DNA of 64,000 bases, from positions 4,446,501 to 4,510,500 of the forward strand of contig OX031062.1 of assembly GCA_943736015.1 (NCBI GenBank), in the 5' to 3' direction. The notes beneath the pieces are model-generated. The model was not told the origin of the DNA. It did no database searches and saw nothing but the letters and a program-made list of their open reading frames with translations. The first letter of the stretch is position 1; every line of letters starts with the position of its first letter. Made by a program: the position numbers and the translations under genes. Shown piece by piece: positions 30,201 through 42,200 of this stretch. This stretch comes from Tridacna crocea. Lineage: Eukaryota > Mollusca > Bivalvia > Cardiida > Cardiidae.

Positions 30201-33200
30201 TCTGACCTTGCTGACTCATTTCAATTCTATCAAATGTCTCATCATCTGTTTCAAAATCATCCAGCTTGTCAGCCCCCTTTCTAATGATTGTTCTCAATGA
30301 GCTGTGTGATTTTGAGTTCTGAGAGAGCTCAATTCTAGGTTCACTCTCACTTATTTCTGTTTTCTCTTCTTCAATTACAGCCATGGCCAGCTCCATGGCA
30401 AAACTACTGGATCTCGATCCCTGATTACTGACATCCATGGACTCATTCAGCTCATTAATGACAATAGCATTGACATCGCCTGTATTAGCTAACCTATCTT
30501 GAGCTGACGTTTCTGGTGTCGTGGACTCTTGGACTATTTCTAGAGATCTAGTATTCGATTCTTGAAGATCAGTTATTTCATCTACTTCAGTTTTGTCCTT
30601 TAAATGAAAATTCAAGATGCAGACTACCTCTAATTTATTACTCGGCTGGTCCCAAAATTGATAGAACATGCATGATCTACCTTTTGTTTGGTCTGAGCAA
30701 AAGAAATTTATCATCTTGTTACATACTGATGGTAACCAATACCATAAAGGCTACGTTGACTCTTTACCAAACAACAACATTTTAGACTTGTCCAAACTAA
30801 AAACAGTTTCAGATGACAAAATAAACGTAACTCAAACACTGAAATTTGTTTCCAGCATAGTAGAAAACATTGTGGGAAAAGAAGAAAATGCTGGCTACCA
30901 GCCTTTTCTCCTTTCCAACAATGTTTTCATAAGGCTTCTATCTAAGGGTCGTAAAAACCAGGGATTATTTGGTAAAGAGTTAAAGACCCATTTTACTATA
31001 TCAGTACACATTTGCCTATGCATGCTTATGTAATTAAAGTTTTTGGTTCAAAATAACTGGAGGTTTGTATTTCATTTACCAACAGTTTTCATGTATGCAT
31101 GCATGTATGCAGTCAGGATAATATATCATAAATCTATCTTTTGCAGAAAATCAAGTGGATAGATTTTGCACAATGCAAATATTTCAAATTTCAACAATGT
31201 TTTATGATTTTCTATGTTCTGGAATGTCATGAACTCCCTTGTTTGGAAGCAACCCAAAAAAGCAACAGGCATTAAACTTTTACAAACAATCCAAACTTTA
31301 AACAGCCCAGACAAAAGTCGTCTTTAGAAAACACTGTGGGAAAAGGAGAAAATGCTGGTAACCAGCATTTTCTCCTTTTCTCACAATGTTTTCTACCCTA
31401 TCACAGACAAAAATTGAAATTTTTAAAACATTTTGTTAGCAGTCTGCAAAGGCTACTGATTTCATCAAGTCCAAAATTTTCCAGTTCTTGTAAAATGTTA
31501 AGTGCATGTAAGATGATTGGATGGATGGCTATGACTATATGTGGAGTTAACAGGTTGCATGCATATTCTGAGTATATTTTATTATGTCTTTTTCTGTCAT
31601 TTTACGTACCAAATTCCAAGGATATGCTCTAGGACTTTTTTTAGTCTGCATCAAACAATTAAACACACAGTGGTCATTATAATTCATTTATTCCTCAATT
31701 ATTTACGAAAAAGAAAACCAAAATTTTAGACTTGTCCGAATTGAAAGCATTTGCAGATTACGACATAAAGCTGACTCATAAATTGAAATTGGTTTTGGGA
31801 AAGCAGAAAACATTGTGGGTCAAGGAGAAAATACTGGTTTCCAGCATTTTCTCCTTTTTCCGCAATGTTTTCAATAGACCCCTTTCCCATGTTCGTTATA
31901 ACCCGGGATTGTTATATAAAGGTGTAACTAAACAATCCATTAAATGACAATGAGAAAATAGAGTTTTGAAAACATTGTTGGAGAGGGAGAAAATGCTGGT
32001 AACCAGCATTTTTTCCTTTTTCCACTATCTTTTCTATCCTTTCAGACATAAATTTCATAATTTGAGCCACACTAGTTGTCTGCAACAGTTTTGAGCTTAA
32101 TATACACCAAAAACTTGTCACCAGTGAAGACTTAACCCATTACCACACAATCCCACTTTTGACGACCCTGGGAAAGAAGCCTTTAGAACACATTGTAGGA
32201 AAAGAAGAAAATGCTGGAAACCAGCATTTTCTCCTTTTCCCACAATGTTTTCTACCCTTCCCAAAACAAATTCAATGTTCAAGCCATATTTACTATGTCG
32301 TGTGCTAATGCTTTCAACTTGTCAACTTTCAAAATTTTGTCATGTGGTAAAGAGTAAACTGCAAAAAGATATAATTATAATAATACATATATAATCACTC
32401 ATTGTGTTTAATCAAAATAGTGAAACACTTAATATCTATGAGAAAAAAGATCTGAAAACTTTCAAATGGTATAACCCATTTGTTCCTGAAACAAACACAG
32501 CACACAGCAAGACAACCAAAGCATGTAACTTCAAACAAGTCCAAAAGCATGACGATATCTAACTCTGCTGATCAACATGTGATGCTTACTGAATTTCCTT
32601 TTAATCTTTACCACATGCCAAAATTTCAGACCTGTCAGCATTTCAAAATGTAACTCCAACGATGAAATTTCTCATTGGAATTGTTGAAAACAGTGTGGGC
32701 AAAGGACAAAATGCTGGTTACCAGCATTTTCTCCTTTAACCACAATGTTTTCAACAGCCTTCTTCTTCAGGGTCGTCAAAATTCAGGAATTATGTGGTAA
32801 AAGGTTCATCTTTACCACACGGCAGAATTTCAGACCTGTCTAAACTGAAAGCATTTGAAGACAACAAATCAGATTTAGCTAAAATAATGGAATTTGTCTC
32901 TAAGAGAAAAACTTTTCCTTTTCCTACAATGCTTTCAAAAGGCTCCTTTCTTGGTAAAACTCTAAGTTATGAGGTAAAAGTTTAACTCTTTACCACACAA
33001 TCCCAAGTTTTAAGGACATTGAAGAAAAAGCTTTTTGAAAACATTGTGGGTAACCAGCATTTTCTTCTTTTCCCTCAAAGTTTTTTACCGCTCTCACAGC
33101 ATGTTTTACTTTTGCAGCCACATTTAATTTGTTATCAGCTGGTGCTTTCAATTCGGCACAGCCTTAAATTTTGTTGTTTGGTAAATAGTTAACCAACGGT

Positions 33201-36200
33201 GGTAGCTTTTGAAAAACTTTGCCTTAAAAGGAGAGGTGCTTGCTATAAGCAACTGCTTTTTTACACTCATTCCACCAAAGACTATTTTGAAATTACATGT
33301 ATATTTCACTCTCCTTCAACTGTTTGAATTTTAGAATTCATTTCATTCTAATCAAACAGTGTTTCATAGTGCAAAGACAGATTTTGAATTATATAGTTGT
33401 ATGGAAGGTCAAAAAATACGCTGTGCACTCACTAATTGAACACCCATTTCTAGCACACATAATTTTGTTCTCTGTAACAATACACCGCAAAAAACTTCAA
33501 ACAAAACAGCACTGTGCATTCACATACTTTTTTCTTAGTTCTAGCCTAAATTATAACAGAGTAATGAAGACTTTACATAAAGGTACCAGCAACTGTAACC
33601 TTTACACTGCTAAGTCAATATACACATTTTAATGCAAAATTATTAGAGCTATCTTCCAGAAAAAAAGGGTTTAACCCTTTACTACGCAATGCCGACTTTT
33701 GCCGACCCTCAGATAGAAGCCTTTTGAAAACATTATGGGAAAAGGAGAAAATGCTGGTAACCAGCATTTTCTCCTTTTCCCATAATGTTTTCTACCCTTC
33801 TCAAATCAAATTTCGATTTTTCAGTAACATCTTTTCTGTTGTCTGCAAACGCTTTCAATTTAGGCCAGTCTATAAATTTGTAATTTGGTAAAGAGTTAAA
33901 GTTTCTTCCTATAAGCATTTCATCAAACAAAATCTATTAGAATCTACTACACAAACTCACAATAAAAGAAAGAACTGTTCGGTAAATGTTTTACATACCT
34001 TCTCCATGTTGGAATGCTCTGGGTTCAATGTGTCCTCTAGGTCACTGTCAACCTCTGGTGACTGTTCAAAAAACAAAAACACCACATGTGAATGTCATTG
34101 CTCAACTGAAATTGTATCTCTTGGTTGCAAAAAGGTCATAGAAACATTGTGGCAAAAGGAGCATTTTCTCCTTTTCCCACAATGTTTTCAGTATGTCCTC
34201 TAGGTCACTGTCTACCTCTGGTCACTGTCAAAAAACAAGAACATCTTATATGAACATATGAATGCCATCGCTTCATTGAAATTGTGTCTCTTGGCTGCAA
34301 AAGGTCAGAGAAACATTGTGGGAAAAGGAAAAAATGCTGGTTACCATTTGGTTTAGCCAATCAAAATTTCTGTTGCTTTCACAGTTAGAAAATCTCCAAG
34401 AACATGACAATGAATGTTCTTAAGAATGGTTGGGGAATACGGACCCTGATTCCTATATCACCCCCCCCTCCCATTTTTATTGGTCAAATGATAATGTATA
34501 TTATTTCATGCTTTCCGGTAGGATATCGAGAAATACCAGTGAAAATATTTTTCGATCTTACACTGGTACCACCAGTGAAAATACCGATTTTCACGTTCTT
34601 GTTGCCTAGGTAAATTGCGCGTGCCTGACAATCAGATGGGAAATATGACGTCATATACCTTATATTTCTTGCGCTTGACGTAATATTGTAATGCGTTGCT
34701 ATGCGGGAGGGGTACGCCACGGGGAATGACGGAAAAAAACTGTACTGGATTTTGATAAAGCTCCTCCCAGAAAGGGTTAAAAGCATGAAATAAATAGAAT
34801 ATTTGTTTTTTTCAGTGAAAGATCGAAATTTATTTCATCTAGTGAACACCATCGGTCATATTTTCACTTGTGGCTGTGCCACTCGCGAAAATATGACCGA
34901 TGGTGTCCACTCGATGAAATAAATTTCGATCTTTCACCGAAAGCAACAAATATCCTCTATGTATACTATTATACTACATACCATCTTGTCTCTTTTTAAC
35001 ACCCCTGGGAGCATTACATTTTCTGAATGGGGTGAGATTAATAGAGGTAAAACAACATAGAATTTTCCAAGGATGGCGATAACAGCACGATCTGGGTTTT
35101 AGTCTGTACAGACTCTGCACTGATCCCCATTTGAGAAACCCACAGTATTAATGCAGAATATACATTTTACTGCTGATCACAATTCATTGGACATTATATA
35201 GCTTTTACAATTAATGTTTGCTTTCATTTTCTTAAAATTTTTCCAAGTTAGGTAACAAATTTTATGTTAAATCTTGTGTTCATCACATTACTTGAAGTCT
35301 GCTAATAATCAGATAGTCAAGTGTTAATAACATTGATTTGTTTAGTAATCTTGATAATGTTGATGTCGTAGATTTATTCCAGCTGATTTACTTCACCTTT
35401 GTTGAAGGTTTGTATGTCTGGTTAGAAAAAAGCTGGGAAAGCATTAACTGGTGGGCAAAGTGATAATAAGAGAAAATAAATTATGTTACCTCATCTCCTG
35501 AGTGAACCTCTACAACGTGACCACTTCCTGTTACTGGTTCTCTGTTTGACAACTGTTTTTCTGCATCACTGTATTTTGTGGAGTCCCAGTCACTCTCCTC
35601 CTCCTTGATTGAGAAAATATGCACAAGAATGATAATGAGGTAAACTTGCACAAGTGAATTTTCTTTACAACCCCTTACCAAACAACTTCATGTTTAAAGG
35701 ATCCTAAAAAAAAAAACTATTTCAAAACATTAATCTCAACGTGTCAAACACATCTAATTCATCATCTGCAAATCTTTCAATTTTCTGAATAACATGTCTA
35801 AAACTTTACCCAGAGAAATACTGCTGCATTTTCTCAAACTGTTGATATTGATATGAAATTCTCTATATTTACTGCAAATGTAAATTTCATCTGATAGCAG
35901 CAATAAACAAAGATTCTAATCAGAAAGTCTAGAGATCATGTTGTGTACTTATTCCAGACTTGCAGAAATAGTTGTACGGTCTACCGGTACTTAAAAAAAT
36001 AAATATCAATTCAAATACTTAATGACTAAGAGTACTTCTTATTTTGGCCAGGAATATTTCTCTTACCATTTGAACTGTAAATCCAAAATCAAGCTGCATC
36101 CTGTGTACAGTTTGATCTTGATCAACTAATGTCCACACATTGAGTTGCTCTTCAAAGTTTGAAATTTAATATGTGTTTATCAATTTTCTTGATGAGAAGC

Positions 36201-39200
36201 ATTAGAGATCCTATTTAGTTACTGACTGGTAAAAAAGAGAGGGGGGTGGGACAAGAATACTACAAAGGGTATTCGTTAGCTCATATAATTAATTAACAAA
36301 AACAGTAAGAACATGTTATCATGATATACGATATATATAAGTAAAGCTTTCATTGTAGAAAAACAACATATCTTTACTATTACTAAATATAACTGAACAT
36401 GTCAAAACAAAATAAACAAAAATAAACTGTTGTGTGAGAAAATATCAACATCTCATGAGACTGTAGGTCTTCACTCATCACGACAAAATTTTAAGGAGCC
36501 ATCACCATGACTTTCTGGTCAACGAGCATTTCAATCATTCAATTTTTTAGCATTCTAGAATGAGGATGGCACATCTGGCATGTTAATAATGTGTGCCTAA
36601 CGCATGACTAGCGTGTATCGAACACACGAGAAGCGTGTAAGAGCGACCAAGTATGAAACCTCTGATGTCTCCATATGCATAGACGTGTGGGAAATGCTCA
36701 AATGACGCTCAGTGGACGCCAAAAGGACGTTTGTTACACTTTAGTCACACACTGCGTGCACTAGGTGACCGTTTAGCGGATGTTGACAGGTCGCCAGTGA
36801 GTCTTTCACGGTAAAGCAAACGATTAGTAACAACCAAGTAACGCTAGAGTAACGACTAACTAGCGATAGCCGAACGCCTGCAATGCTCGATGAACGTTAG
36901 TAAAACATTCCACAAACGTTCTTTTTCGATCTTCAGCGTTTAAAATTAAATATTGAAGAAGGTTGATGTCAGTGAGAACTTTTGTGCATGTTCAAAACTT
37001 TTTTTCTGGACTAGCGTTCTCCGCCGATTCCCAGCGATCACCGATGTTCACTAGCGTGCATACAACACTCTTCTGGCGCTATACCAGCAACCATGGGTGA
37101 CTAACACTGTTTCCTCAAACGTCAGAAAACGTTGACCAGAATGTCATGGTGTGACGGCTCCTTTAGGTTTGTCCAAATTGAAAGCATTTGCAGACGACGA
37201 AATAAGTGACTGAAAATTTAAAATTTGTTTTGGGAAGGGTAGAAAACAATGTGGGAAAAGGAGAAAAAGCTAGTTACCAGCATTTTCTCCTTTCCCCATG
37301 ATGTTTTCTACACTTTTCTCTCTAAGGGTCGTCAAAAGTAGGGATTGTGTGGTAATGGGTTAAAGATATCAGATTTTCCCACACAACTTTGGGCAACTAA
37401 AAGCTCCAGAAAATTAACCATAACATGTTCCAGAACGAACTTAAATTGTTGAGTACAGTACTACTACCAGATTACAGATACAATGATGATCTAGAAACAC
37501 AACCTTATTGATAAAATGGTCATGCTGAACTGCTGCTGCAAAGTTTATCTCAGCTTCAACAACTATCTCCTGGAAATTAAACCAGTCATTCTATTAACTC
37601 TTTCCCAGACAACAAAAATTTTAGACCGTTCAAAATTGAAAACATTAGCAGACGACCAAATTAAAGTATCTTCGAAATTGACATTTGTTTTGAGAAGGGT
37701 AGAAAACAGTGTTGGGGAAAAGGAGAAAATGCTGGTTACAAGCATTTTCTCCTTTTTCCTCAATAATTTCAAAAGGCTTCTTTCATAGAGTTGTGAAACC
37801 AGGGATTGTTTGGTAAGAGCTAACTCTTTCAGCACAAAATAAATAAGCACAACCCATTTTGATGGCTAAAATTACAATCCTATGAGTCTCAGAAGGATCT
37901 TTATCTTACAGACATGCCTACAAAAGTGGATGGTACATTCTGTGCCATCTGATCTGTAAAAGCTTCCGATTTTGCTTATGGCACCAAAAAGTTTAAAAAA
38001 TTCTGTACTCTCTTTTGAGTATATTACACATTCTTCTTTTCTGTCTTGATCCAAGATCTATAGCCCTCTACAATATTGAAACTTTGACTCTTCACCAAAT
38101 CACAAAATAATAGACTAGTCCATATTGAAAGCATATGCAGACAAAATAAATGTGACTGAAAAGCTGAAATTTGGTTTGTGAAGGATAGAAAACATTGTGA
38201 GAAAAGGAGAAAAGGCTGGTTACCAGCATTTTCTCCTTTTCTCACAATGTTCTTAGAAGGCTTCTTTCTCCGGGTCGTCAGAATTGTGTGGTAAAGAGTT
38301 AATTTCAGACAAACAACTATAGATTCATATAAAGAAGACATATTATCAGAAAACACTGCGATACAAGCATAAAAATCCATATCAAACAACATCCTGTGAA
38401 CTGACGCCATTTTGTTCCTTTGGTAAATTGGTTTGAGCATTTTTGGTCAAAGAGTCAAACAAGAAAAAATTACTATGTTTTAACATTTTTGTCTGTTTAT
38501 TGGTTCTAAAAGCCATTTCATTCTTTCAATTATATTGTAGTGGCTTGTGCACCTATCCATGATTTTCAGAAGTTTTCTGTCCCCAGTACTATACACAAAA
38601 ATCCCCGCAATCCACTTGCTGCATTCCTACAGAGACGACGTCCAAATCGTATTTAGTAGTGAGGAGTGGAATGCATCCGTTTGCAATGACTATCATCAAT
38701 CTTTCTAGGCTGGGGAAACAAACACTGAATGCTGGGTTTAAGCCTATTACCTTGGCTACTTTAGGGCTCTGCTTTGGCACTTGTTGCCAGCTGGTTCAGC
38801 AAACAGACTGGTTACACAACAACAGACACAGAAACAGACGGACAGGCAGACAGACAGAAAGAAAGACAGACAGAGAAACAGACTGATGGACAGAAAAACA
38901 GAAAGACATTCAAGAACCCTTCCCCTTTAACCCTTTACCAAACAATCCCTGGTTTTCACGGCCCTGAGATAGAAGCCTTTTGAAAACATTGTGGGAAAAG
39001 GAGAAAATGCTGGTTACCAGCATTTTCTCCTTTTCCCACAATGTTTTCTACCATGCTGGAAATAAATTTTAATTTTTGGGTTATATTAATCTTGTCGTCT
39101 GCAAGTGCCGTCAATTTGGATTGGTCCAAAATTTTGTCGTTTGGGAAAGGTTTAAGAGGGGAGTAACAAATTGAAAACAATGTTCATATTGAGTGATAGA

Positions 39201-42200
39201 TGAAATCTGTCTGTCGAGCTACCACCAATCCTTGAAAGAAATGGCTGAATAAGAATTCAATCCGAAAACTTCCGTTTTATATTTAGCTTTCAACAAAAAG
39301 TCCACCATTTCAACAACCCTGGGGCAATGGTAACCAGCATTTTCTCTTTTACTCACAATGATTTCAAAAGCTGTCTTCTTCAGGATCGTTAAAAATCGTG
39401 GTTGTGTGGTAAAGAATTAGATATTGAGGTTAAAATTCAGACAGTTTAGTTTTTCTCAGATAAGTCATTATTTCAACTGCAGACGGAAAGTCTATCTGCA
39501 TGTTGGCCAACCTTTGGTTGTCCTTGGTTCTTGTCCTCATCATCCGAATCCCAACAAAGCTGCATGCAGGACGGGAAAAACAGGAAAACATTACAATATA
39601 GCAGGTCTGTTCACACAGGTTTCCACAACAAATAACTTCATAATATAATGTATAGCAAAGTCCAATTTCGCGTCATTTGATAAATAAACACTTTAATGAT
39701 ACAGCTTCACAGCTTGAGAGTAAACAAATGCTGTTAAAAATTTACAGTGTGTAGAATCTAGTTAGCTGTGTGCATGTAGATAAAAAATGGATATAAGGTG
39801 TATGGGGTAAAGAAATGCAAGAGATTTGTCTTCGATCTGACCTTGGCTGTGGTCGAAATGTCTAGGGATAACCCCAAGAGAATAAAGTGCACTTTCTATC
39901 TGTTTGTTGGTTGGAAGCTTAGGTCAAATCATGGCGGTCGGTGACGCACATATGTTTCCTGGCTTTCTCACACCGGTATTAACACAACTTCTTTTCTCAC
40001 ATGCTTCAGCAGAGGCGAGGGGCGAAAATACGCCAAAAAGAAAGTTTGCCTTAACCGGGTCATGAGTCCAACACGCTCACCACTGAGCCAACCGGACAGG
40101 CCTTCTATCTGTAACAATCTGTGCAACCTTGCAATCATCATATGCAACATTTGGGATGATGTTACAAGAATGATTATACTTTCATAAAATAAGGATAAAA
40201 TTGGTTAAACAAGAGGGCCAAGTTGGCCCTGGATCGCTCACCTGAATTTTTGAGATGACCATAGCCTATTTTTTTTTTTTTTGAGGTATTGAAACATTGG
40301 AACCAAAATTATACTTTTGCCAGGCAATTTTCAAAAGGTCACCAGTAAAAGTAATTTCGAAATCTGACCATCAGTTTCAAAAAGAAGAATTTTTAAGAAC
40401 TCTTCATTTCTGTATAAGAGCAAGTAGCCCCCATCCACGAGAGTCATGTTTTGAAAAGGGTCACCCAAGGAACATTGCTGAAAATCTCTTTTAAAATCTG
40501 ACCAGGGATTTCAGAGCAGAAGAATTTTCAAGAATTTCATCATGTCCATAAAGTGCAAGTAGTCCCCATTCACAAGAGCCATGTTTCTTGACCGATCAAA
40601 ATTATATGAACAATTTTAGAGAAGAAGAATTTTCAGGAATTTCTTCATTTCCATATAGTGCAAGTAGCCCCCATTCACCAGAGCCATGTTTCTTGACAGA
40701 TCAAAATTTCGTGAACAGTTTTTTAAAAGGGTCACCCAAGGAACATCTCTGTGAAATAATTTCAAAATCTGTCCAGTCGTTTCAGAGAAGAAGAATTTTC
40801 AAGAATTTCTTCATTTCTGTATAGTGCAAGTAGCCCCCATTCACCAGAGCCAGGTTTCTTGACGGATCAAAATTTCGCAAACAAGTTTTGAAAAGGGTCA
40901 CCCAAAGAACATTCCTGATAAATTATTTCAAAATCTGACCAGTGGTTTCAGAGAAGAAGAATTTTCAAGAATTTCTTCATTTCTATATAGTGCAAGTAGC
41001 CCCCATTCACCAGAGCCAGATTTCTTGATGGATCAAAATTTCATGAACAGTTTTTGAAAAGGGTCACCCAAGGAACAACTATGTGAAATTATTTCAAAAT
41101 CTGTCCAATCGTTTCAGAGAAGAAGAATTTTCAAGAATTTCTTAATTTCCCTATAATGCAAGTAGCCCCCATTCACCAGAGGCATGTTTCTTGACCCATC
41201 AAAATTTTGCGAACAGTTTTTGAAAAGGGTCACCCAAAGAACATCCCTGAGAAATTATTTCAAAATCTGACGAGCGGTTTCTGAGAAGAATAATTTTTAA
41301 GAATTTCTTTATTTCTGTATAGTGCAAGTAGCCCCCATTCACCAGAGCCATGTTTCTTGATGGATCAAAATTTCATGAACACTTTTTGAAAAGGGTCACC
41401 CATGGAACATCTCTGTGAAATTATTTTTAAAATCTGTCCAGCGGTTTCAGAGAAGAAGATTTTTAAAGAGTTCCTTAGAAAATTCCATTTGGTTGCCATG
41501 GCAGCCAGAGTTTTAGATGGAATCAAATTCTGTAACCATTTTTAAAGAGGACCTCCATAGGAACATTCCTGCTAAGTTTGGTCCAAATTGGCCCAGTGGT
41601 TTAGGAGGAGTTGATGTTTAAAGAACTGTTGACGACGCACGACGGACGATGGACGACGCACAATGGACACCGGGTGATCCTAAAAGCTCCCCTTGAGCAC
41701 GTTGTGCTCAGGTGAGCTAAAAATTGGATGAAAATAAGTAAAGATGTATCTTTAAGTGCCAAGTAAAAGCTAGGGTATTTTTCAGTTTCGAATAAGACCC
41801 AGATAATTGCAATTTTGTGGTTGTTTTTTGTCTAAAGTCTTTCAACATAGCCAAAGTGTGGATCAAAGATCAGACTGTGTGTTCCAACCAGTCTGATCTT
41901 GATCTCAATAGGCCACAAAGCCAACAATAATTGTAAAAGGAGCTTTCAGGGTTAGTCAGCTACACATGACCTCTAATATGTCCATATTAACTCTTCACCA
42001 GACAACAAAATTTTGGACCAGTCCAAATTGAAAGCACTTGCAGATGACAAAATATATGTGAATAAAAAATTGAAAACCAATTTGGGAAAGGTAGAAAACA
42101 TTGAGGGAAAATGCAGATAACCCCCAGATAACCAGCATTTTCTTGTTTTCCCACATTGTTTTCAAAAGTTTTCTTTCTAAGGGTTGTTGGAAGTTGGGAT

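Noticed and set aside
35815..35850. 29-bp exon FEKMQQYFS with a GTAAAG donor
   Set aside because: Would leave phase 2, with no partner exon to restore the frame before 35.6 kb.
36065..36100. 27-bp exon LDFGFTVQM with a GTAAGA donor
   Set aside because: The acceptor lies in an element-D remnant with no pyrimidine tract.
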